60,593 nucleotides of DNA from a virus. Numbering within the stretch: the first letter of the stretch is position 1; each line of letters opens with the position of its first letter. The notes below the pieces were generated by a model. The model worked only from the letters and a program-made list of their open reading frames with translations, was not told where the DNA came from and ran no database searches. Below are positions 1-8,247 of this stretch, piece by piece. Location of the stretch: IMG/VR virus record IMGVR_UViG_3300006920_000048, positions 1-60,593 of that record; one strand, written 5' to 3'. A program made the translations under genes and the position numbers.

Positions 1-300
1 CTACCGCAGCTACTGGTGAAGCAATAATAAACAGTGTCGCAACTTCCGCTGGTACAAGCACTACCGCAGCCACCGCTGCAATTCCAGGGTCGGTCGGCGC
101 GTCATCAGGGACGAGCACTGCCACCGCCACTGGTGAAGCAATAATAAACAGTGTCGCAACTTCCGCTGGGACAAGCACTGCCGCAGCTACCGGTGAAGCA
201 ATAATAAACAGTGTCGCAACTTCCTCTGGGACAAGCACCACCTCTGCCACTTCCGCAGGATCAGGGTCGACAGGTGCGTCAACAGGTACAAGCACTGCCT
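1..300 (+). repeat. 60-bp coding tandem repeats at left contig end
   Basis: Several units of exactly 60 bp sit here, including three close copies of the segment that starts GGTGAAGCAATAATAAACAG. They are in frame and encode 20 residues each. The same unit continues at 60421-60593. Confidence 0.85.
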
Positions 301-725
301 CCGCCATAGGAGCTTCAACGTCTGCTAGTGATGGGTCTAGTGCAGGACTTGGGGCTATGTCCGGTGTTGGGGAATCGCTAGTTTCCAGCGATGCGACAGC
401 CTCTGGCACATCAACGGTTTTAGGTGTTGGCTTTGGAGGTTTCGATGCGATAGGATCGTCATCTGGCACAAGTACAGTATCTGGCGTAGGCAGTGCGATT
501 TTTGATAGTGTAGGGGTCATATCAGGCTCAGCCATAACACTAGCTGTGGGGGCGATCAATGCTGCGGCATTAGGGTCTTCTGCAGGTGTGTCTATGGTTA
601 CAGGGATATCGGCATCCGGGTTTGCTAACGCTGGGCGTGTTGAACTTGTACACTTGACTCAGCCGGTTGTAGTTACAGACTACAAATCAATAGTTGAAGC
701 TGAGAAAATCAGAGTTTCTTTTTAA
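1..725 (+). CDS. Tail fibre / adhesin-like protein with 20-residue repeats, 3' part
   Basis: The reading frame is open from base 3 to the stop at 725, so this is the C-terminal part of a gene that begins off the left edge, most probably the open gene at 59656-60593. It consists of 20-residue repeats (Gly-Thr-Ser-Thr, a hydrophobic turn, then V-G/A-x-S), some encoded by nearly identical 60-bp units around STTAATGEAIINSVATSAGT. It closes with a nonrepetitive tail ending EKIRVSF that resembles the end of the repeat protein at 1855-3189. Ser/Thr/Gly/Ala-rich repeats downstream of a lectin-like domain suggest a virion-surface or host-contact protein; this role is inferred. Copy number may be wrong because the assembly breaks here. 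Confidence 0.7.
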   Translation, partial: TAATGEAIINSVATSAGTSTTAATAAIPGSVGASSGTSTATATGEAIINSVATSAGTSTAAATGEAIINSVATSSGTSTTSATSAGSGSTGASTGTSTASAIGASTSASDGSSAGLGAMSGVGESLVSSDATASGTSTVLGVGFGGFDAIGSSSGTSTVSGVGSAIFDSVGVISGSAITLAVGAINAAALGSSAGVSMVTGISASGFANAGRVELVHLTQPVVVTDYKSIVEAEKIRVSF

Positions 726-737
726 GGGTTATTGATT

Positions 738-1820
738 ATGGCATATTTATTCTCAGATGGGTTTGATGGTCACGGGGCCTTGGCTGATATATGGGACGTT
801 GCGGATGCTGGCTCATCTATTGTAACTGATGGGGGTAAATATGGAGCTGGCACTAATTCTATGGTGCTTGCTGGTGTGCTTGATACAAATAAAGTTCAGT
901 ACTCCGCGTCACCAGCCAGCCCTATCGGAGGTACTACCAACCCATTCCACATGGCGTTCTTCTTGAAAATACCTCTGACACCAATAACCTCTCGACTGTG
1001 CGTGGTGTTTCGTAGCACTGATGATGGTAGTGATGGCGGTGGTGTGTATCTAACCAACTCCGGTGTGCTGCAGTTTGGCATGCATGCAGCCAACATGTCG
1101 GAAGGCTCATCTTTGAGCCTCATTGCAGGTACAAGTAGTTTGGTATCTGACAACATATGGCACCACATAGAGCTAAAATTTGTAGCTGATAACACATTTG
1201 GTGTAGCCAAGATGTGGGTTGATGGTGTGCTTGAGATTGATTTCTCAGGGGATACGTTTACCTCTGGAACTATCACAGGCATCGGTTATGATCATATAAT
1301 CCTGCACTCGGCCTGGGCTGCAAATTTCGAGTGGGACGATCTCCTGGTTTGGGACGAAGAAGGCTCTTCAATGAACACCTCTACGCAACTTGGGGTTCAC
1401 CGGATAGAGACTATAATCCCGGATGGAGATGGCACCACGAATAACTTCACGGCTACAGGTGCAGGAACCACAAATGCAGGTAGGGTTGATGAAGTTGGAG
1501 CTGACGATGACACCACGTATGTTGAGAGTGGTACGTCAACCGACAAAGATTTGTACACTTACTCAGCCATGACATCCACACCAGCTATTGTTGAAGGTGT
1601 GGTCTTGCGTACTAGAGGAACCAACAACGCCGCAGGCGCTATCTCATTCAAGGCGAGAACGAGATCGAATGTTACAGAAGTTTGTGGGACTGCATTTCAG
1701 CTTTCTGCGCTTGGTGTTTATTCACAGTACACAGAGTTTGTTGCACTAGACCCAGATGGCAGTGTTGCATGGACTAAGACCAAGATAGACGCCGCAGAGT
1801 TTGGCGTGGAGGTGGTCTAA
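738..1820 (+). CDS. LamG/concanavalin-like tail protein
   Basis: I place the start at the ATG at 738, nine bases after AAGGG, rather than the in-frame TTG at 732. The first ~215 residues look like a concanavalin/LamG beta-sandwich: opening SDGFDGHG, a central segment around DNIWHHIELKF and VDGVLEIDFSG, and the closing strand DDLLVWDEEG. The second half (GDGTTNNFTATG, VDEVGADDDTTYVES) matches a pattern common in phage tail proteins that decorate fibres. It lies between two Ser/Gly repeat proteins, so a carbohydrate-binding or tail-appendage role is likely. The exact ligand cannot be read from the sequence. Confidence 0.75.
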   Translation: MAYLFSDGFDGHGALADIWDVADAGSSIVTDGGKYGAGTNSMVLAGVLDTNKVQYSASPASPIGGTTNPFHMAFFLKIPLTPITSRLCVVFRSTDDGSDGGGVYLTNSGVLQFGMHAANMSEGSSLSLIAGTSSLVSDNIWHHIELKFVADNTFGVAKMWVDGVLEIDFSGDTFTSGTITGIGYDHIILHSAWAANFEWDDLLVWDEEGSSMNTSTQLGVHRIETIIPDGDGTTNNFTATGAGTTNAGRVDEVGADDDTTYVESGTSTDKDLYTYSAMTSTPAIVEGVVLRTRGTNNAAGAISFKARTRSNVTEVCGTAFQLSALGVYSQYTEFVALDPDGSVAWTKTKIDAAEFGVEVV

Positions 1821-1854
1821 AAGGCTTTATTGAAGCTTACGAGATCAGTAAATT

Positions 1855-3189
1855 ATGGTAGATGCTGTTCGGATCACTCACCAGTACGCCGAGGTTGTTA
1901 CTTCAGGTAGTAGTTCTACCGCTGCCAGAGTAACGCAACAGTACGCCGAGGTTGTTACTTCAGGTAGTAGTTCTGCCGCTGTTCGCATCACTCACCAGTA
2001 TGTAGAGGTCATCTATGTAAACCCGTTTGGTCAGGCTTCTGGATCATCGGAGGTACTTGGTGTGGGTAACGCTGCCACACTATCAGATGGTTCGTCATCC
2101 GGTACTGGTGCGGCACTTGCAGTAGGTGCGTCAACCGCAGAGTCATCAGGATCGGCATCGAGCACAAGCACAGTTACAGCAGTGTCAGAGGTGTTGGTTG
2201 CAGCTGTTGGTGAGGCGTCTGGTACGAGCACAGTAACAGGCTTTCATGAGCCAGGAAGCACTGCCACAGCAGCAGGAACTGCCACTGTATCTGGTGTAGG
2301 TTTTGGAAATACTTCAAGTGTCGGATCATCTCTAGGAACCAGCACCGTTGTCGCTGTTGGAGAGACCATAACCGCCAGCCTTGGCAGTGCAGTAGGGTCT
2401 GCATCCACATCAGGTACAGGGTCATCTACTGTGGCTGTGGTAGCTACGTCGTCAGGGTCAGCAACCACTGTGGGGGTGGCAGTAGCCTCTCTGGTAGCGG
2501 AATCTGCAGGAACCTCAACAGTAATAGGTGTAGGAAGTTCGATTTCCAGTGGTGTAGCTACGTCATCAGGATCAACCACCTCAATAGCTGTGAGTACGGT
2601 CACGACTGACTCCGTTGGTAGCTGTTCAGGCTCCTCGGTGATCGCTGGAGTGGCTGATAGTATATGGGTATCAATCGCCGAGTCATCAGGGTCAGCTACC
2701 TCAACAGCTATAGGCTCATCAACCTCAGCAATCACAGGCCATGCAGAAGGTACAAGCACAACCGTAGCCACAGGGTCAGCTATAACCGATGTGGTTGCAG
2801 TGTCCACAGGTACAAGCACAGCCGCAGCCACAGGATCAGCCATACTGCCAGCAGTAGGTTCGTCATCAGGATTGTCGAGCGTCACAGGATTCGGGTTGGC
2901 ATTACTGCCAGCCACAGGAACATCAACAGGTGTGGGAACCGCTACTGGAGTAGGCAAGTCGAATGCTGCCTCGGAAGCGCACATGCATGGTGTAGCGTTG
3001 GTCACAGGTATAGGTTCGTCTCTGGCTGACGTTGTAGGGAGCGCAGCAGGTTTCTCTGCTGTTGTCGGAAAGTCTCGTGTATTTGATGCTGACTTATCAA
3101 ACATCATTTACATAGGTCATGTATCAGCACAACGGGTACATACAACAATAGAAGAAGATGAAGAGATTCGTCTGACAATAGAGGCATAG
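1855..3189 (+). CDS. Second 20-residue-repeat tail protein
   Basis: The protein is 444 aa. The N-terminus carries three imperfect copies of R-[IV]-T-x-Q-Y-[AV]-E-V, two of them encoded by near-identical DNA (1876-1980). Residues ~65-410 are about 17 tandem 20-residue units of the form GTSTVIGVGSSISSGVATSS. The C-terminus ends IEEDEEIRLTIEA, like the tail of the repeat protein at 1-725. The even period suggests a fibrous beta-structure. It is probably part of the tail fibre set with its neighbours. Low-complexity composition leaves long stop-free shadows on the opposite strand that should not be annotated. Confidence 0.75.
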   Translation: MVDAVRITHQYAEVVTSGSSSTAARVTQQYAEVVTSGSSSAAVRITHQYVEVIYVNPFGQASGSSEVLGVGNAATLSDGSSSGTGAALAVGASTAESSGSASSTSTVTAVSEVLVAAVGEASGTSTVTGFHEPGSTATAAGTATVSGVGFGNTSSVGSSLGTSTVVAVGETITASLGSAVGSASTSGTGSSTVAVVATSSGSATTVGVAVASLVAESAGTSTVIGVGSSISSGVATSSGSTTSIAVSTVTTDSVGSCSGSSVIAGVADSIWVSIAESSGSATSTAIGSSTSAITGHAEGTSTTVATGSAITDVVAVSTGTSTAAATGSAILPAVGSSSGLSSVTGFGLALLPATGTSTGVGTATGVGKSNAASEAHMHGVALVTGIGSSLADVVGSAAGFSAVVGKSRVFDADLSNIIYIGHVSAQRVHTTIEEDEEIRLTIEA

Positions 3190-3200
3190 GAGGTACGGGG

Positions 3201-3527
3201 ATGGATGAAACTCAGTTAAACTTTATTAACTCACAAGTAAGCACCTTGCAATGGGCATTCAATGTAGTGCTGCTGGTTGTCGGGGGTCTGGGAGGTATAA
3301 TTTTGAAAAATTTAACGGCTGCAGTTAGGCAGACACAACACACATGCGAAAACCTTGTTGAAGCTGACAAGGGTTTAGCAGATAAAGTTCAGTCGCTAGA
3401 AATTTTAGTAGCTGGACAATATGTGACCAGGCAATCACATGAGCGCTTGGAGGAAGGCATATTTAAGCGGTTGGATGTTATAGCTGATAAGATGGACGCA
3501 ATGCCTTGTAGAAACCCAAAAACTTAA
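3201..3527 (+). CDS. Single-TM coiled-coil protein, candidate holin or inner spanin
   Basis: The protein is 108 aa, with a GGAGG ribosome binding site nine bases upstream. Residues ~18-38 (WAFNVVLLVVGGLGGIIL) form one membrane segment, followed by a charged alpha-helical region likely to be a coiled coil. The short C-terminal part (YVTRQSHERLEEGIFKRLD) is typical of small phage membrane proteins beside lysis genes. It opens a cassette with a muralytic enzyme (4020-4511) and a lipoprotein (4508-5014). Holin or inner-membrane spanin are the obvious options, and the sequence alone does not decide between them. Confidence 0.6.
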   Translation: MDETQLNFINSQVSTLQWAFNVVLLVVGGLGGIILKNLTAAVRQTQHTCENLVEADKGLADKVQSLEILVAGQYVTRQSHERLEEGIFKRLDVIADKMDAMPCRNPKT

Positions 3528-3537
3528 GGAGAAAAGT

Positions 3538-4020
3538 ATGGTTATGCCTGTGAATACAAGTTATTTTTTAGAGATCCCATCCATGTGGCCTATACCGGAT
3601 GGTAAAGGCCATTGGATAACAACCGAACGATTGGTGTTTTACTCAGGAAGATTCGGAGTCAATATAATAATTGAAGCTGGTGCTGTAAACAACCTAGCAT
3701 CAGTACCTTGGCTATTCCGTAGATTGTTCTCAATCAACGGGCCTTCCAGACCTGCCGCCATGCTACACGACCCTTTGTATGAATTAGAAGGTAAAGTGCT
3801 TGGCCGCAAGTTCACAAAGGATGAGTGCGACTTAATCTTCTACGATGCCTTGGTCTGCACCAAGCGCAGCGTATTCGATGCGTACCCAAACTTATGCCAA
3901 GGCTACCTTGAGAAGCGTAAGATGGATGAGTCCATGCTGACGTATGAGCAGTTATGCCCGACATGGGTAGCCAAGATAATGTTGAAAGGTTTAAACATAG
4001 CTTTTTGGAGAAAATGGTAA
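3538..4020 (+). CDS. DUF1353 family protein
   Basis: The protein is 160 aa with the ribosome binding site AGGAGA. It shows the DUF1353 pattern: a GAVNNLASVPWLFRRLF segment, an AAMLHDPLYE motif with a conserved HD, and a D-E-C-D-L-I-F helix. DUF1353 proteins are frequent next to phage lysis genes but have no established biochemical role. Its stop codon overlaps the start of the muralytic enzyme (TAATG), indicating translational coupling. Confidence 0.8.
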   Translation: MVMPVNTSYFLEIPSMWPIPDGKGHWITTERLVFYSGRFGVNIIIEAGAVNNLASVPWLFRRLFSINGPSRPAAMLHDPLYELEGKVLGRKFTKDECDLIFYDALVCTKRSVFDAYPNLCQGYLEKRKMDESMLTYEQLCPTWVAKIMLKGLNIAFWRKW

Positions 4021-4511
4021 TGACTCCTAGCTATGCGCTGGTCAACATCATACGACCTGGACTAATGCACCTACCTGAAAAGATGCGCTCCTCGGATGCT
4101 GAGGCGCTACTCTTGGCAATTGGTTTGCAGGAGTCTAGGTTCGTACATCGCCGACAGGTTGGAGGCCCTGCTCACGGGTTCTTCCAGTTTGAAAAAGGTG
4201 GCGGTGTCATCGGTGTGCTGCAGCACCACAGCTCATCGTTGTTAGCTAATGAGGTTCTTCGGGAACTGGAGATATCAACCATCCATGCGTACGAGGCGTT
4301 GGTGTACAACGACACACTGGCTGTTGTGTTCGCACGATTACTTCTATGGACTGATCCACAACCAATGCCAAAAATTGGAGCTTTTGTGGATGTGACATGG
4401 GAGTGCTATCTCCGTAATTGGAGACCTGGAAAGCCGCACCCAGAGACGTGGCCTGCTAACTACAGAGCTGCATGTTCAGCTGTTAAAGAAAATAAAGGAG
4501 GTGATCTGTGA
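4020..4511 (+). CDS. Lysozyme/transglycosylase-like muralytic enzyme
   Basis: The start is taken as the ATG at 4020 in TAATG, ten bases after GGAG; an ATG at 4014 is too close to that site. The 163-aa product has the lytic-transglycosylase-like signature LLLAIGLQESRF, with candidate catalytic Glu38, followed by QVGGPAHGFFQFEKGGGV. It lacks a signal peptide or membrane segment, so release to the cell wall would need a holin or virion delivery. Position between DUF1353 and a lipoprotein supports an endolysin role, though a virion-associated lysozyme is also possible. Confidence 0.75.
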   Translation: MTPSYALVNIIRPGLMHLPEKMRSSDAEALLLAIGLQESRFVHRRQVGGPAHGFFQFEKGGGVIGVLQHHSSSLLANEVLRELEISTIHAYEALVYNDTLAVVFARLLLWTDPQPMPKIGAFVDVTWECYLRNWRPGKPHPETWPANYRAACSAVKENKGGDL

Positions 4512-5014
4512 AAAAACTACTACTTGCGATGGCATTGGCAATTATGCTATCGGGATGTGCGACAGGTTTGGATGTTGGTAAAGCGGTGTCTGGTGCTGCC
4601 GTTGTAGATGAAGCTGTTATGTCAGGCGATGTGCTCGATGCTATCCTCTCTGTAGAGCTGTCACCGGCTGATGCGGCAATTGTTGAAGACACGTATGACT
4701 TCTACATGCAGTTCAGGTCTACCTGGGCGGGTAATCCTGAAGCGGTTATGCTTGACCCGCTCTTGTTCGAGCGATTTAAAAAAGACTATCAGATACTAAG
4801 CGTAAAATATACCAATCTTAAGGGGGTGGTTGAGCGCAATGCTCACCGCTATAAACCATTGAGTCTTGGTGTTCTGCGTGACTACGACTCCATAGCTACT
4901 ATGTCGTACGAAGCTACTAACAAATTAATGGAGCAAGGTGATAAAACCCAAACCCTGAACAGCGCGTTAGAGTTTGGGACAATTATAGGTCGTCTGGTGA
5001 TCTTGCTGTTATAG
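4508..5014 (+). CDS. Lipoprotein, candidate outer-membrane spanin
   Basis: GTG start at 4508 overlaps the upstream stop (GTGA) and is preceded by GGAGG. The N-terminus is a classic lipoprotein signal: two lysines, a hydrophobic core and the lipobox LSGC with Cys17. The mature part is helical and charged. A lipoprotein directly after a muralytic enzyme fits an outer spanin, but at 168 aa it is longer than many o-spanins, and its hydrophobic C-terminus (IIGRLVILLL) is unusual for that role. Its stop overlaps the convergent primase gene by six bases. Confidence 0.7.
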   Translation: MKKLLLAMALAIMLSGCATGLDVGKAVSGAAVVDEAVMSGDVLDAILSVELSPADAAIVEDTYDFYMQFRSTWAGNPEAVMLDPLLFERFKKDYQILSVKYTNLKGVVERNAHRYKPLSLGVLRDYDSIATMSYEATNKLMEQGDKTQTLNSALEFGTIIGRLVILLL

Positions 5015-7822
5015 CTTGGTCATATCTACTTCCCAGCACCACACTTGCCCACCGGCTTTTGTGGTGCCAGCACCTAGAACTTTCTTGGCTTGCTTGTTCA
5101 ATATTACAGCATTAGACACCAGCACCGATTCCATCTCAGTGAAATTTACACCTGCCGCTTTGCAATGATCTTTCAGCACTGATTTGGTGATGTACGCCAA
5201 ATGGTGGGTGGTGTAATCCTCAACCCTAACAAATATAGATCCGGTAGGCATGCCCTCTTCCCAAAGGCTTTTGTTTGAATTTGCCACTTTAGGGGTTGGT
5301 GTGGCATCTAATCTGAGAGTCTCTCGACTGTACTTATCTAAAAATTCTGACAAGATAACCTCTGGAGTTCTTATACTATCCTTGACCCTGGTGCGTGTAC
5401 TCTGCAACTGCTTGCCACCCCAATGCACGCACTTCTGCACATCAAATGATATGAGACCAAGCTTCTTGGCAATGGAGCCAGCAACCAGTGATGTAGCTAA
5501 TATAGAAACCCAAAACCTCTCCTGCGTCTCACTGCCGAGCCGAGCAGTCAAAAAATTGATCATCTTGTGTATGTCCTCTTTGATCTCATCATAATGCTCA
5601 ACGACGTACTGGATGAACACATGGCCGGCGTGTCCGTAATTTTGATCTTGTGTGATGTTGGAATACCTGTTTGCTTCATCTTTAGTGTGTGATGTTGGAA
5701 GAGTCATGTGCAGCTGGAACACACGCATAGACTCCGCACCTGCCGCTCCTTTGGCACTTTGGATCATGTCATACGCATCGCTGTTTGATGATCCGAAGCC
5801 TATGAACGCCCAATCAGCTAGTATCTTGGATAGTGTGCCGTTCTGGTTGCTTCGGGACTTGCCTTCACCTTGGGTGATCTCTAATGCCAATGCGCTGAAT
5901 TGTGGGCCTGTCCAGTTAGTTATCTCATCCATGCACATGGATATGTTGCGATACATACCAAACTTTGTGGTTCGGGCATTGGCAGTCATACCACTCTTGG
6001 TACCGTTGAGGAGTAAATCAACCGGGTGTCCCCACACAGAGTTCATCGCCTTGAGAACAGTGGTCTTGCCTGTGCCTGACTCCCCAGAAGCAAACACAAG
6101 CGCACCTTTGTGCCCTGTCATGTGGTACAACGGTGATCCAAAAGCACCACAAATCATAAGTTGGTGAGCCTCATGACCTGGCGAGTTGTAGAACTCCATG
6201 CCTTCTACCCAACCTTCAAGAGTACCTTTCTGGACTATGCCTGGCATAGCATCACGGAAGGCATCAGACACTTCATGTGTCTCAACAGAGCCGTCGTTGT
6301 GGTATTCGACAGGAGCCAAGGTGAATGAGGTGTGTGTAGTATTCCAACCAAGTTGACCAATTAATTTCTTTGGTTTGGTTATCTTCTGTAGCTGGTGAAT
6401 ATATGCACTCATAAATGCCTTTAATTTTGTTATGTTATGTACTGTGACACCTTTTGAATTTAGAAGGGTGTCAAGAGCTTTTGGGTCAGCCATGATTGCT
6501 TGAGGAATCACAACATTGAAATCGTTTTTTCTTGGTGCGGTGAGTGTCCAGGTAATGTGGCTGTCGCCAGTCCTTGTATCTTCCAGCCTGGCAATCGGGA
6601 ATATATTGCCGACGTGAACCAGAGATGACTTGCCATCTTTTGATTCGTGCATGACACTTGCACCATACTCATTGTCAGTACGAAAATAACCACGTGGTAT
6701 TTCAATATCACCAATAGGTGTTATTGTTACCGTTGGCTGCTTTCTGAACTCTGTCACTGCTCGCTCTGGTTGGCCTAGCTGAGCTGGCGTGGATATCTTG
6801 CCAAACTTAGGGCACCCTTCACACAAACCCGCTGGGCCGCACTGCTGAAACCTCTTGCATGTTGTTGGGCCTGTAATCTCTTTAGTAGATTGCCAAAGCT
6901 TTCTTAACGTTATTGATCTTGAGTAGTCGGCATGAGCCTCTGACATGGCAATGGCTGCGTCTTCAGGATCTGTCATGTGTCTAGCTAGTGCTATACCTGC
7001 GTACCAGTGAGGCTCGTCCTTGCCTCCAGTCTGGTAGAGGTTGTCTACCTGTGCGCATTTCTCCAACACCTCATCAAACTCACACGGAGGGAACTTTCTA
7101 TCTGTGTTGCTGTCTAACCCGACTTCAACAGAAGTACCTTCGATTCCTGGCAGTGATGCTGATTGAGTAGCTGGAATCTTTGCCTTACTAACAGGCAGTC
7201 GAAGTATGGCTTCCTTCATGACCTTCAAGTCAATCGGATCGCAATCACACATCACAGAAACCTTTGTGCCACGCTTGATGTTGAATGTTCCTGGTACTCT
7301 CAACACACATGACGGGTTGGCGGTTAAAGCACTGTCAAACTTCAAACCGATTTCCAGCAGACCATCCTTGAGTCTTTCAGCTAATGGCTTCCATGATTCT
7401 TTCAGAACAGGCTTGACCAATGGCCAGTATACATGCAGACCCTTACCTGAGAATACAACCATCGGCTGTGGCATGTCGTAGTCACATATGAAATCGCGTA
7501 GCGCCTCATCAGCCTCAACATGAGAAGGGTACTTGCCGTCCTTACCTTCCTCACAATCAATATCAATCCAGAAGCACTTCAAGCCTTGGATGTTTGGTAT
7601 TGCTCGCGTGCCTTTAAGCTTTCCATCTATACGTGCTTGCTTTATAGACCCAAGCGCGAAGTAGATGTCAGTCTTTCCGTCATCCTTAAATCGGTTTATT
7701 GCTGACAGCATCTCACCAGAATTACCACACACAATCGGAAGGTGTTTGTCAGCCGTCTTGTTTGTGGTGTGGATGATCCTCAAGCCTTGAGGAACCAGTT
7801 TGTCTAGGAAATCCCTAATCAT
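5009..7822 (-). CDS. AEP-type primase fused to DUF927-like helicase
   Basis: The protein is 937 aa. The N-terminal part has an archaeo-eukaryotic primase motif CFWIDIDCE with Asp87 and Asp89, followed by the strand VVFSGKGLHVYW and a FDSALTANPSCVLRVPG block. Residues ~325-345 hold a cysteine cluster (CKRFQQCGPAGLCEGCP). The C-terminal half has the DUF927/SF3-like P-loop ASGESGTGKTT at ~577-585 and a Walker-B-like ISMCMDEITNW. This layout is known from phage and plasmid replication proteins that prime and unwind DNA. It is the last gene of the leftward replication operon and overlaps the small HTH gene upstream by eight bases. Confidence 0.85.
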   Translation of the reverse strand: MIRDFLDKLVPQGLRIIHTTNKTADKHLPIVCGNSGEMLSAINRFKDDGKTDIYFALGSIKQARIDGKLKGTRAIPNIQGLKCFWIDIDCEEGKDGKYPSHVEADEALRDFICDYDMPQPMVVFSGKGLHVYWPLVKPVLKESWKPLAERLKDGLLEIGLKFDSALTANPSCVLRVPGTFNIKRGTKVSVMCDCDPIDLKVMKEAILRLPVSKAKIPATQSASLPGIEGTSVEVGLDSNTDRKFPPCEFDEVLEKCAQVDNLYQTGGKDEPHWYAGIALARHMTDPEDAAIAMSEAHADYSRSITLRKLWQSTKEITGPTTCKRFQQCGPAGLCEGCPKFGKISTPAQLGQPERAVTEFRKQPTVTITPIGDIEIPRGYFRTDNEYGASVMHESKDGKSSLVHVGNIFPIARLEDTRTGDSHITWTLTAPRKNDFNVVIPQAIMADPKALDTLLNSKGVTVHNITKLKAFMSAYIHQLQKITKPKKLIGQLGWNTTHTSFTLAPVEYHNDGSVETHEVSDAFRDAMPGIVQKGTLEGWVEGMEFYNSPGHEAHQLMICGAFGSPLYHMTGHKGALVFASGESGTGKTTVLKAMNSVWGHPVDLLLNGTKSGMTANARTTKFGMYRNISMCMDEITNWTGPQFSALALEITQGEGKSRSNQNGTLSKILADWAFIGFGSSNSDAYDMIQSAKGAAGAESMRVFQLHMTLPTSHTKDEANRYSNITQDQNYGHAGHVFIQYVVEHYDEIKEDIHKMINFLTARLGSETQERFWVSILATSLVAGSIAKKLGLISFDVQKCVHWGGKQLQSTRTRVKDSIRTPEVILSEFLDKYSRETLRLDATPTPKVANSNKSLWEEGMPTGSIFVRVEDYTTHHLAYITKSVLKDHCKAAGVNFTEMESVLVSNAVILNKQAKKVLGAGTTKAGGQVWCWEVDMTKL

Positions 7823-8162
7823 TATGCTGACCTAGATCAACACCCTTTAGGATTGAATCCAACACTGCTACTCTATCAGACAGAGAGCCATAGACAGGCA
7901 GCGTGTTATCTTTATACGCTCGTGTGATAGCTTTCCCAAGCTTCACAACAAGCACCTTGTTCTCGTCAGACACATCGCATGTGGCAAAGAACCAGCGGTA
8001 CACGGTTGCCTTAGTGACACCTAATGCTTCAGCTACTTGAGGTACCGGCAGGTTAGTGCGGTACACAAGCAGCCCGAATTTAGGGCCAATGCAGTCCGGG
8101 TGTTCTTTTGCTGTTAGCACTACACGATTTATATTTTTTCTTGATGCGGCTAAATTTTTCAT
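7815..8162 (-). CDS. Small helix-turn-helix protein
   Basis: Start chosen at the ATG at 8162 (AGGA six bases before) rather than upstream. The ~115-aa product contains VPQVAEALGVTKATVYRWF, a good helix-turn-helix of the transposase/regulator type. It sits between the SSB-like protein and the primase and is preceded by a 30-bp hairpin (8188-8217) in the leader. It could be a replication-initiation or autoregulatory DNA-binding protein; its target is unknown. Confidence 0.7.
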   Translation of the reverse strand: MKNLAASRKNINRVVLTAKEHPDCIGPKFGLLVYRTNLPVPQVAEALGVTKATVYRWFFATCDVSDENKVLVVKLGKAITRAYKDNTLPVYGSLSDRVAVLDSILKGVDLGQHND

Positions 8163-8187
8163 AGCTAATCCTGGGGGAAAGATAGTT

Positions 8188-8217
8188 ACCCAAGCCACAA
8201 ACACATGTGACTTGGGT
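8188..8217 (-). promoter_or_regulatory. Leader hairpin before HTH gene
   Basis: Arms ACCCAAGCCACA and TGTGACTTGGGT are 12 bp long with one mismatch that becomes a G-U pair in the leftward transcript; the loop is six bases. It lies 26 bases upstream of the HTH start. No U-run follows, so it is more likely a translational or RNA-stability element, or a binding site for the HTH protein, than a terminator. Confidence 0.5.
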
Positions 8218-8247
8218 TTGACACTATACTACAATTTTCAGATTTTG

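Noticed and set aside
1-300. Regular 60-bp repeats as a possible CRISPR array
   Set aside because: The repeats are contiguous, in frame, without unique spacers, and encode a 20-residue protein repeat.
2244-3107. Long leftward open frame of 287 codons opposite the repeat protein
   Set aside because: It is a mirror of the Ser/Gly repeat gene, whose codon use lacks stop complements. No ribosome binding site, and the repeat pattern is simply carried over.
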